In this document: one piece after another, positions 16,632-23,713 of the stretch
Position numbering within the stretch: position 1 is the first letter of the stretch
How the letters are laid out: each line of letters starts with the position of its first letter
Source: an uncultured Paracoccaceae bacterium
Lineage (GTDB): Bacteria; Pseudomonadota; Alphaproteobacteria; Rhodobacterales; Rhodobacteraceae
Length of the DNA stretch: 40,608 bases
Assembly: GCA_943787785.1 (NCBI GenBank)
Contig: CALSNT010000019.1
Location: forward strand, 1 to 40,608
Reading direction: 5' to 3'
Notes under the pieces: model-generated
What the model saw: only the letters and a program-made list of their open reading frames with translations
What the model was told of the DNA's origin: nothing
Database searches by the model: none
Position numbers and translations under genes: made by a program

Positions 16632-16873
16632 GCTGCGGCCCTCCCGTGCGCGGGCGGAAAGACCGCATCGACCACGTCGATTGCGTCGTCGTAATCCAGC
16701 GACTTGAGCGTCATGTAAGCCAGCGCCGCACGTTCCTGCGCTGTTAGACGGGCTTCCCAGGCCGCCGAGGCAGCATTCCATGTCTCGAAGTCGCCAGCGG
16801 TTAGCGCGTAGCCCAGAACACGCGCAGCCGATTTATGTGCCGGTTTGGCATTGCGGGACATGATGCTGGTCAC
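16628..16873 (-). CDS. Small protein of unknown function
   Basis: An 81-residue, alanine-rich helical protein (ALTAGDFETWNAASAAWEARL, written in part as FETWNAASAAWEARL). It sits between the Toprim-like gene and the ATPase gene. The GTG at 16873 shares one base with the upstream stop and has GGAGGA about 6 bases before it, so it is preferred over the ATG at 16861. Its stop overlaps the ATPase start. The tight coupling on both sides suggests a function tied to the replication genes; no family is recognised. Confidence 0.72.
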   Translation of the reverse strand: MTSIMSRNAKPAHKSAARVLGYALTAGDFETWNAASAAWEARLTAQERAALAYMTLKSLDYDDAIDVVDAVFPPAHGRAAA

Positions 16874-17809
16874 TAGCTGTCCTCCCCATCGTTCGGGGCA
16901 GGCAGCAAGCCGCTAATCAACATACGGTCGTGATCCTCAGCCTGCTGATCCTGACCAAGCTGAACCCAATCAATCCGGCGCTCGATAGCCGCCTTGAGAA
17001 TGTCGGCAATCACGTCCGGGGGAAGCGCCTCAAGCTGGCACGTCCCGCCCGACCAGTTCTTGGATCGGCTGTCACTGGCCTTTGCCGGGGCTGTGGGCAG
17101 GTCATAGGCCACCACCTGTTCCTCGACCAATGCCACGCGCTCAAACTCGACGCTGACCAGCCCATGCGGCCTGTCAGCCATCACAAAGGCTTCCACGTCT
17201 TGCGCTACCGCGTCGAAGATGGAAACGCCGCTGGGGTCGAAGTCTCCAAGGTGAAGAATGATCGCGCGCTTTTCTATTGCGCAGATACGATCCGCCAGCC
17301 GCTTTTTAGCCGTCAGGCTGTCGAAGCCGCCTGAGGAATAGACCGGCACCGAATACGGCTCAGCCACCCGGTAAAGCTGAGGCAACATGCCCGCCGCCTC
17401 GCACCACACCTCGATATGAACATCCTGCGCGACCAGCTTGTTGCGGGTGTACCCCTCACCCAGTTCGCGGACGTGGCGCAGAAAGTCGTCATGATCATCA
17501 AAATGCTCCATCGACGAGGTCGTCACACCATCGTCGCGGATCGCGTCGAAGGGGATGATATTGCCCCGGCGGGCATTGGCTAGATGGTGACAGAGCCGCC
17601 CATACGCGGTCTCCGTCTTGTCGTAGCCGTGCACACCAACCATGCGGTAGAAGATTTGACGGCAGGTCAGCGGCCAGAACCGGCGGTATTCGTCCAGCAC
17701 GGCTTGAGCCTGATCCAGCAGTAAGCGCGTTTTGGTATTCGGCTTGTAGTTGCCGATATAGCCCCGGTTACGCTTTTTACGGCTGGGCCTGATTTTCTAC
17801 AATGGTCAT
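16873..17809 (-). pseudogene. Toprim-like (Spo11/topoisomerase VI A-like) phage-type protein with 5' frameshift
   Basis: The main frame gives a protein with a Toprim-like fold. The metal-binding Glu is in HIEVWCEAAGML and the DxD is in ILHLGDFDPSGVSIFD, preceded by a DNA-binding-like region (LTCRQIFYRMVG). Coding character extends upstream of the first possible start in this frame (GTG 17700), reading RNRGYIGNYKPNTKTRLLLD, up to a TAG. An ATG at 17809, coupled to the previous gene by ATGA, begins MTIVENQAQP in another frame and hits a stop after ten codons. A single-base change within about 17778-17794 would join the two. It may be dead, rescued by internal starts, or a sequencing error. Confidence 0.7.
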
Positions 17810-17982
17810 ATCAGCGTGCCCCAATGCATTGCCAAGATAGGGAAAGATTTGTGCGGCGATGGGCAGGGATTGGCGACGCCGTGGCGGGAAGGGGTCTTGT
17901 TGCCCGGCATGTCGGCCCAACGCTCAACGCGCAGTGCGTTGTTCGGCGGGCGGTTGGTGTTGCCTGTAGTCTTAGTGGTCAT
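17806..17982 (-). CDS. Small basic protein of unknown function
   Basis: 58 residues (MTTKTTGNTNRPPNNALRV at the start, ending ILAMHWGTLI). The ATG at 17982 has AAGGA nine bases upstream; the longer frame from 18069 lacks one. It overlaps the ATG of the Toprim-like gene by four bases. Proline/asparagine-rich and probably little structured at the N-terminus. No family is recognised. Confidence 0.6.
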   Translation of the reverse strand: MTTKTTGNTNRPPNNALRVERWADMPGNKTPSRHGVANPCPSPHKSFPILAMHWGTLI

Positions 17983-18090
17983 TTTAATGATCCTTGAGGT
18001 TGCAAGGACCGGGTTAAGTACGCTATCTTCAATTTGCCGTTGAAAGAAAAACGCCCCTGCCCAGTCCATTGGATTGAGTGGGGGTTTTTC

Positions 18091-18327
18091 TTAGGCGGCT
18101 TCCGCGACCCGATTCAGATAGGCCTCGATGTCGGCAACGCGCCAACGTGTGAGACCGTGAATCCTGACAGGCTGAGGAAAATTCGGATCGCGGCGCGCGT
18201 TGCGCCAGATAGTCGCCGTGTGGCAATCAATGTGGTTGGCGAATGTAGCAACCGTTGCAAAGCCGCCCTTCGGCAGCGACGCGTTGATACGATGACCTAG
18301 AGATTCTTCGTTAACTTCCAACTGCAT
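18091..18327 (-). CDS. AlpA-like excisionase/regulator (MerR-type helix-turn-helix)
   Basis: 78 residues. The winged helix-turn-helix FATVATFANHIDCHTATIWR, then RDPNFPQPVRIHGLTRWRVADIEAYL (written here as FPQPVRI and TRWRVADIEAYL), is the pattern of AlpA/HTH_17 proteins that control excision of P4-like islands. The ATG at 18327 (MQLEVNEE) has GAGGTG five bases upstream; the longer frame from 18357 is not needed. It lies between the integrase and the replication genes, the usual place for a directionality factor. Confidence 0.85.
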   Translation of the reverse strand: MQLEVNEESLGHRINASLPKGGFATVATFANHIDCHTATIWRNARRDPNFPQPVRIHGLTRWRVADIEAYLNRVAEAA

Positions 18328-18398
18328 AGTGTCACCTCTTGTTTCTATGAAGTGCAATATGGGGCATCGTGGAGCGCCAATCCAAAGGAGGAATTCGA

Positions 18399-19052
18399 TT
18401 ATTTTATTGAGGATTCCTGACGCAACTCAGCGCACGCTTCGCGCGCAAAGGCTTCGGCGCTAGCGTCGATTTCTAGGGCCTCGAAAATATTCGTTACAAA
18501 TTCAAGAAACGGACCATAGGCCTCAGCATATTGCAGGTCAGTTCGGACCGCTGGCCTATCTTCAGAAAGGGCAGTGAACGCCCGGAAGCACTCTTGCGCA
18601 AGAAACCTCGCGCCTGACTTGGCAACCTTGGTACCAAACTTTTCAAATTCAGGACCGTCCCCAAATGCTGTATTTACCGACGCGCCGTTTGGGTCGATTT
18701 GCGTAATTGCCTCCTCGACTCCTGACGCTAGTTCTTTGATTGAATTTCCAATCTCAGAACGTGCGCCATTTATTGTCGAGCGAACCGGCCAACCCGCTGA
18801 TTTTCGTTGGGCAAAGAGTTTTTCCGCCATGGGCACGAGCGCCTCGCCAGCATGCCAGCCAGTCTTGGCTATGTGAACTTCAGCCCGTCTGAGAGCTGAC
18901 AAACAGTTATTCAAGCTCTTGATGTCCGCAGCAGGAGTGCGGTTACTTCGGTCGATGGCCTCTAGGGCGCTCGCCGTCGACCAATGGTCATACAGGTTGT
19001 CAGCCCATGTGTTTAGCTCCCCATCACCGCGACTTGGGAAAGAGTCTCTCAA
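18399..19052 (-). CDS. Unknown helical protein next to the integrase
   Basis: 217 residues if the TTG at 19052 is the start; there is no ATG nearby and no ribosome binding site. Coding-like sequence continues in frame upstream (NGDSGIFDWESSSPRILS) to a stop inside the integrase 3' end, so the true start is unclear and a lost 5' end is possible. The protein is soluble and mostly helical by eye (LSALRRAEVHIAKTGWHAGE, EFEKFGTKVAKSGARFLAQE), with no Walker, nuclease or zinc motif that I can see. As the gene directly behind an integrase it is in the position of island cargo. The function is unknown. Confidence 0.6.
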   Translation of the reverse strand: MRDSFPSRGDGELNTWADNLYDHWSTASALEAIDRSNRTPAADIKSLNNCLSALRRAEVHIAKTGWHAGEALVPMAEKLFAQRKSAGWPVRSTINGARSEIGNSIKELASGVEEAITQIDPNGASVNTAFGDGPEFEKFGTKVAKSGARFLAQECFRAFTALSEDRPAVRTDLQYAEAYGPFLEFVTNIFEALEIDASAEAFAREACAELRQESSIK

Positions 19053-19108
19053 GACAGAGAGGATTCTGGGAGAACTCGATTCCCAATCAAATATGCCGGA
19101 GTCACCGT

Positions 19109-20302
19109 TTATCGCACCATCTTCACCACTTGCCCTGTTTCACCTGCACAGAACCTGCCCCAGGCATCCATCAAAACAACTCGACGCTCAAACAGGTCTG
19201 ACCGAGCGTAGGCCCGCTCAACCTCGTTGCCGGTCGCGTGCGCAAGGGCCGCTTCCGCCACCTCACGGTCCGCGCGCGCGCACTCACTGCACCAATCCCT
19301 GAACGTCGAACGGAATCCGTGAATGGTGATGCCCTCAACGCTCATCCGTTTCATGAGACCCTTGAATACCATCACCGATTGTTCCCGTGCTTCGCCGAAT
19401 TTGCCGCGTACATGGGACGGGAATACAAATTCAGCATCCTGACCCCGCACCAACTCAAGCACGTTTTTTGCCGGGTCGGACAAAGGCACCCTGTGCGGAA
19501 GCCCGACTTTGGTGCGTTGACCAGGAAGTGTCCAAACATCGGAGTCTATTTCCTCCCAGCGCGCGCCACGAACCTCGCCTGACCGGCAGGCCGTTAGGAT
19601 CAAAAATTCCAACGTACGAGCGGACATTCCTTCGCGCTGGGACAACGACGACATGAATTCAGGAACATCGCGCCACGGCAGGGCAGGCATATGCTTAGGT
19701 CGATGCTTAACCGGCGGTAAGGCCTTCTTTAGTCCGTTCACCGGGTTTTCGTGAGGATAGTGTCCAGCGCCCTTGGCCCAGTCGAACACTGTTGCAAGCC
19801 GTTGCTTCAATCGTTTTGCGGTTTCATGTTTCTCGACCCATATCGGAGACAGCACTGCCAGAATGTCTGCCGTCCCAACATCTTCAATCACCCGATTGCC
19901 GAAAACGGGAAGGGCGTAGTTCTCGATTGTGGCCAGCCAGGTCTCAGCGTGCTTCTTGTTGCGCCAGGTCGGCAGCAAGTTCTGATGCACGCGCCGGGCA
20001 GCAGCCTCGAAGGTCAACGTTTCCTTCGAGTGTGTAGTGACGGGATCACCGCCGTCACGCGCAATTTTACGCAGCGCCCTTGCTTTCTCACGGGCTTCAG
20101 CAAGAGAAACCAATTTGGCGGAACCTAGTCCGCCCTCCCAACGTAGCGGCTTGCCGGATTTGGTGTAGCGCCCCTTGATGAGTGTTCTAACTATCCACGA
20201 CTTGCCGCCTGACGGTCCGACACGCAGATATAGCCCTTCGCCGTCGCCGTACATGCCGGGCAACTTCACAGTCTCGACTTTGCGATTGGTTAAGTTTGGC
20301 AT
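19109..20302 (-). CDS. P4-type tyrosine integrase (DUF4102 arm domain)
   Basis: About 397 residues. The N-terminal arm-binding domain (LYLRVGPSGGKSW, then LVSLAEAREKARALRK) is followed by a core-binding domain (THSKETLTFEAAARRVHQNL) and the catalytic domain: Arg in LTACRSGEVRGARW, HxxR in HGFRSTFRDW, the late His in ALAHATGNEVERAY and the Tyr in AYARSDLFERR. It catalyses integration and excision at tRNA-type att sites. The ATG at 20302 (MPNLTNRKVE) is preferred; the frame is open to 20395, but that part covers repeated sites. The direction, away from the orphan tRNA end at 20464, fits an element lying to the left. Confidence 0.93.
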   Translation of the reverse strand: MPNLTNRKVETVKLPGMYGDGEGLYLRVGPSGGKSWIVRTLIKGRYTKSGKPLRWEGGLGSAKLVSLAEAREKARALRKIARDGGDPVTTHSKETLTFEAAARRVHQNLLPTWRNKKHAETWLATIENYALPVFGNRVIEDVGTADILAVLSPIWVEKHETAKRLKQRLATVFDWAKGAGHYPHENPVNGLKKALPPVKHRPKHMPALPWRDVPEFMSSLSQREGMSARTLEFLILTACRSGEVRGARWEEIDSDVWTLPGQRTKVGLPHRVPLSDPAKNVLELVRGQDAEFVFPSHVRGKFGEAREQSVMVFKGLMKRMSVEGITIHGFRSTFRDWCSECARADREVAEAALAHATGNEVERAYARSDLFERRVVLMDAWGRFCAGETGQVVKMVR

Positions 20303-20305
20303 TGC

Positions 20306-20338
20306 TGTCCCACCACATGACCCACCGTTTGTCCCACC
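20306..20338. repeat. Three phased 9-mers upstream of the integrase start
   Basis: TGTCCCACC (20306-20314), TGACCCACC (20318-20326) and TGTCCCACC (20330-20338) recur at an exact 12-base step, just before the integrase ATG. On the coding strand they read GGTGGGACA. Position and spacing fit integrase arm-type or autoregulatory sites. Confidence 0.75.
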
Positions 20339-20367
20339 ATAAATCATGCGATTGACTTCATCAAGGT

Positions 20368-20437
20368 GCGACACTATGCGACGCCTGGATTCCAACTTAC
20401 TGTGATTTATCTAACATTTCGCGACAACCTGCGACGC
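20368..20437. repeat. Pair of 17-bp direct repeats GCGACAnnnTGCGACGC
   Basis: Copies at 20368-20384 and 20421-20437 match at 14 of 17 positions, differing only in the three central bases. Each half contains GCGAC. They lie between the integrase gene and the presumed att junction and may bind the integrase or AlpA. Confidence 0.65.
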
Positions 20438-20463
20438 TCCGCAGCAAGGATTAGGTAGACCTA

Positions 20464-20473
20464 GGCTCCACCA
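20464..20473 (+). other. Orphan tRNA/tmRNA 3' end, probable attR
   Basis: GGCTCCACCA looks like the last acceptor-stem bases plus CCA of a tRNA or tmRNA. The bases to the left do not form a T-arm or the rest of a tRNA. A terminator follows 37 bases downstream, as expected behind a stable RNA gene. Together with the integrase at 20302 this suggests the chromosomal half of an att site. Confidence 0.5.
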
Positions 20474-20509
20474 AACACCGAAATTTTCGCGTTCTCTTTC
20501 AACGGGACT

Positions 20510-20533
20510 GCTGAATTAATCAGCGTTTTTTTT
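20510..20533 (+). terminator. Rho-independent terminator-like hairpin
   Basis: GCTGA-ATTAA-TCAGC followed by G and eight T residues. The stem is short (5 bp), but the T-run is strong. No gene ends here on the plus strand other than the presumed tRNA/tmRNA remnant. Confidence 0.6.
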
Positions 20534-20801
20534 GACCGTGTCTGAATGCTGCGGCTTCCGATTTCCTGAAAACCGCCCAGGTATCAGCGCTTGTCGGCAA
20601 TCAAAGCACGGGGCGATCACCCGCAGCCAAACCATGCCGCCCGAATGACGGTATTTTTCCAAAAATTTCCGATGCATGACGCATAACGTGTCAAGAGATC
20701 CATCTAAACTGTTCGACGCACGTGGGCGGCCTTGAAGTCTGATCAAGCAAGGTGGCATTGTGCGCCCTGCACTGAAGGCCAACATGGGCGGACGCTACAC
20801 G
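20534..20801. other. Intergenic region before the GT4 gene
   Basis: No gene is recognised. A minus-strand frame (20516-20785) overlaps the terminator and the start of the GT4 gene and is taken as chance. The promoter for the plus-strand glycosyltransferase operon should lie here, but no clear -35/-10 pair was picked out. Confidence 0.4.
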
Positions 20802-21935
20802 ATGCGGGTGGCACAGATACTTCCGGCATTGAACGACGGGGGCGTTGAGCGCAGCACGGTTGATATGGCACGCTATCTGAGTGAGCGCGGCATCAAAAAC
20901 TGGGTCGTCAGCGGTGGCGGACGGCTGGTCGAGCAGATTGAAGACGCAGGCGCAGTTCATGTCACCTTGGATGTCGGTTCAAAATCACCCTGGGGCATAC
21001 GGTGCGCAAGTCTGGCTTTGGCCAGTTTTGCAGAGGCAAATCAAATCACCATACTGCACGCGCGCAGTCGCGCGCCAGCGTGGGCGGCATGGCATGCGGC
21101 CCGCCGCGCAAAAATCCACCCGCAGTTTATAACAACATTCCATGGGCTTTACGGACACAGTTCGGCCCTGAAGCGCTGGTACAACCGGATCATGCTTCGT
21201 GGGCCCTTGGTTATCGCGAATTCGAAGTTCATCGCCGAACATATCGTTTCTGCCTACGGCCACCCTCGCGAACGCATTCATGTCGCGCAGAGAGGCGTTG
21301 ATGTGAGTCGGTTTTGTCCGCAAGCGGCTTCGGCGGCCCAGAAACAGCAAATCCGAAATAGTTTCGGAGCCTCCGATCGACCGTTGTTGATGATGGTTGC
21401 GCGTATATCGCGCTGGAAGGGCCACGATGTCTTGATTGCCGCATTGGACTCCTTGGTGGATCGACCCTGGAATATGGTATTCATAGGCGGTTTTGACTCA
21501 GCGAACCTGCGAGATGAATTGGTTAACAAGGTTGCAAATGGACCAGCACATGGCCGGATCCACTTTGCAGGAAGTGTGGAAGATGTCCCTGCACATCTGG
21601 CATCGGCCGATCTCGCATTTTCTATGGCAAGCCAGCCCGAAGCTTTCGGGCGCGCGGTAATTGAAGCAGGCGCATGTGGGGTCCCGGTGATCGCATCCAA
21701 ACATGGCGGATCTTTGGAGACTGTGCTCGACGGCAAGACCGGCTGGCTGGTGCCGCCCAATGATCCCGAAACACTGGCGGCGACCATCGCGACAGCGTTG
21801 GACCAACCCGAGCTGTTGCAGTCTTTTGGCCGCGCCGGTCGAGTGCACGTGGTTGAAGAATTCTCCATTGATGCGGCCATCGCTCAAGAGGCTGCGGCAT
21901 ATTCAAGATTGCTGGGTCCGGCGGACCAGCCATGA
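20802..21935 (+). CDS. GT4-family glycosyltransferase
   Basis: About 377 residues, GT-B fold. The N-terminal acceptor domain starts MRVAQILPALNDGGVERSTV, with the GGVE loop typical of GT4. FITTFHGLYGH and IANSKFIAEHIV follow, then the linker RGVDVSRF. The donor domain carries EAFGRAVIEAGACGVPVIAS with the paired glutamates, then GKTGWLVPPND. It transfers an activated sugar to a lipid-linked glycan at the cytoplasmic side of the membrane. The frame opens with a GTG at 20760, but the ATG at 20802 begins the conserved first strand. It overlaps the next gene by ATGA. Confidence 0.9.
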   Translation: MRVAQILPALNDGGVERSTVDMARYLSERGIKNWVVSGGGRLVEQIEDAGAVHVTLDVGSKSPWGIRCASLALASFAEANQITILHARSRAPAWAAWHAARRAKIHPQFITTFHGLYGHSSALKRWYNRIMLRGPLVIANSKFIAEHIVSAYGHPRERIHVAQRGVDVSRFCPQAASAAQKQQIRNSFGASDRPLLMMVARISRWKGHDVLIAALDSLVDRPWNMVFIGGFDSANLRDELVNKVANGPAHGRIHFAGSVEDVPAHLASADLAFSMASQPEAFGRAVIEAGACGVPVIASKHGGSLETVLDGKTGWLVPPNDPETLAATIATALDQPELLQSFGRAGRVHVVEEFSIDAAIAQEAAAYSRLLGPADQP

Positions 21936-22894
21936 GCAAAGTGAAGTCCATTTGGCTGCTGAGCGATGGCAAGGCAGGGCATGAGGCGCCGTTGATCGGT
22001 GTTGCTGACGCGATCGGTTCTCATTATGAGATTCGACGCGTAAAACCGCGCCGGATAATCGCCGCATTGGCGCTCTGGGGACCAATTGACCCTCGGGACA
22101 AGAAGGAGGGCGGCGTTCTTGCGGCCCCTTACCCAGACATCTGCCTGGCATCGGGGCGGCGAACCGTGCCCTATCTGCGAGCCTTAAAAACACGCTCACC
22201 CGATACGTTCTGTGTCTATTTCAAAGATCCGCGCACAAAACGATCCGGTGCGGATATGCTGGTAACTATGGTTCATGATTGCCTGTCAGGACCGACGATA
22301 TTTACCACCAGAACAACGCCACATAAGTTAACCACTTCGGTTTTAGACGCCGCACGCGCCGTGCCACTTGCGGAAATCGACGCACTTCCGCGGCCTCGGG
22401 TCGCGGTGCTGATCGGTGGCGATAGTCGGCACCATAGCTTCAGCAATGCAAACATTGGTGAGCTGCTGAGCCATTTGAAGACATTGCAGAGTGGTGGCGC
22501 AAGCCTGATGATCACGATCTCTCGTCGCACCCCCATTGCGCTCCAGAACAAAATTTTTTCACTGCGGGCACTAGAGAATGTCCTCGTTTGGGACGGACGT
22601 GAGCCGAACCCGTTGGCACAGTATTTGGCACATGCTGAAGCAGTCGTTGTGACGTCAGATTCGATCAATATGGTTGGCGAGGCCGCGGCGTCTGGTAGGC
22701 CAATCCATCTGTTCCACCCGACGGGTTTTCACCCGAAGTTCGCAATCTTCCTCGAGGAATTGGCAAAGATCGCGACAATTCGGCAATTGGATGGGGTTCT
22801 CGGAGGGGATGCCTATGTTCCGGTGGACAGTACTGGTGAGGTCGCGGCTGAAATTGTGCGACGTCAAGCAGAGTTCAGCCTGAAGAAGCACTAA
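21932..22894 (+). CDS. ELM1/GtrOC1-family protein, putative glycosyltransferase
   Basis: 320 residues of the 'mitochondrial fission ELM1' family, common in alphaproteobacteria and often in LPS gene clusters. Signature segments are SIWLLSDGKAGHE at the start, LASGRRTVPYLRAL, YFKDPR, LIGGDSRHH, and the C-terminal SDSINMVGEAAASGRPIHLF, which is GT-B-like. Despite the family name, the bacterial members are best viewed as glycosyltransferase-like. Coupled to the GT4 gene by an ATGA overlap. Confidence 0.85.
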   Translation: MSKVKSIWLLSDGKAGHEAPLIGVADAIGSHYEIRRVKPRRIIAALALWGPIDPRDKKEGGVLAAPYPDICLASGRRTVPYLRALKTRSPDTFCVYFKDPRTKRSGADMLVTMVHDCLSGPTIFTTRTTPHKLTTSVLDAARAVPLAEIDALPRPRVAVLIGGDSRHHSFSNANIGELLSHLKTLQSGGASLMITISRRTPIALQNKIFSLRALENVLVWDGREPNPLAQYLAHAEAVVVTSDSINMVGEAAASGRPIHLFHPTGFHPKFAIFLEELAKIATIRQLDGVLGGDAYVPVDSTGEVAAEIVRRQAEFSLKKH

Positions 22895-23014
22895 AGGCGC
22901 CGGTTCAGACTCTGGACCAGCTTCAAGGGCTGAGATAACAACCCGCTCGAAGAAGCGGCGTTGCGGTTTTGAAGCTGCTACATCGATTCGGGTTATTAGA
23001 GTTGGGGACAAAAG

Positions 23015-23707
23015 ATGCTGGTCTCGCATTTATATAAGTTCATTCTGTTGCGGACCGAAAAGACAGCAAGCACCAGCTTGGTCTCCGTCTTGCGCGATGT
23101 TGTTTGTGAACAGGACAAATTGTATCCGGCGGACTGGACAGTGAAACGGCGTCTGCTTCGCGAGTTTGGCAACCTCAAAGGACATTCGTTTCTGGGCGGG
23201 GGCGGCTTTATCCCCAGGCGCATGGGCGCTTGGAAGGGCATCCACCGCCATGGCCGTGCAGCTGATGTAAAACGATTTTTGGGTGAAGAAATTTTCGCTG
23301 ACTACGCCGTGATCACCAGTGAGCGGAACCCTTGGGAAAGGCAGGTTTCACTTTTTACGCATAGACGCACCAAACACCCGTCCAGGGGCATTCGTGATTT
23401 CAAGGCAAGTATGCGGTCTGGTTCGTATAATATCCTGCACCACAACCGGCTGAAAAACTGGGAAATTTATTCTATCGATGATGTGCCTGTGGCCGACCAT
23501 GTCATCCGATTTGAGACGCTGGCGCAGGATTACGAACGGGTTTTGACTCAGCTGAATATTGATCCGGAAAGATGGCCGCTGCCGCATCGACGTGAAAACG
23601 CCAAGTTCGAGGGGCCAGATTACAGAGACTATTACGATGACGAATCCCGCGCGCTTGTCGGGCGATGGTACGCAAAAGAAATCGCCCACTTCGGCTATGA
23701 GTTCTGA
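23015..23707 (+). CDS. Carbohydrate sulfotransferase-like protein
   Basis: 230 residues. The N-terminal PAPS 5'-phosphosulfate loop is RTEKTASTSLVSVL (residues 13-26), and the 3'-phosphate-binding segment is ITSERNPWERQVSLF. These match family-2-type sulfotransferases, which move sulfate from PAPS to sugar hydroxyls. There is no signal peptide. It lies 120 bases after the ELM1 gene on the same strand, so it probably belongs with the polysaccharide genes. The gap of 22895-23014 could hold a separate promoter. The acceptor is unknown. Confidence 0.82.
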   Translation: MLVSHLYKFILLRTEKTASTSLVSVLRDVVCEQDKLYPADWTVKRRLLREFGNLKGHSFLGGGGFIPRRMGAWKGIHRHGRAADVKRFLGEEIFADYAVITSERNPWERQVSLFTHRRTKHPSRGIRDFKASMRSGSYNILHHNRLKNWEIYSIDDVPVADHVIRFETLAQDYERVLTQLNIDPERWPLPHRRENAKFEGPDYRDYYDDESRALVGRWYAKEIAHFGYEF

Positions 23708-23713
23708 ACTGGC

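Noticed and set aside
16631-16781. Longer N-terminus for the AAA ATPase
   Set aside because: The extra 50 residues are Arg/Gly/Cys-rich shadow of the overlapping small gene; the ATG at 16631 is coupled to the previous stop.
20516-20785. Minus-strand protein of 89 residues
   Set aside because: It overlaps the terminator and the start of the GT4 gene and has no family features or ribosome binding site.
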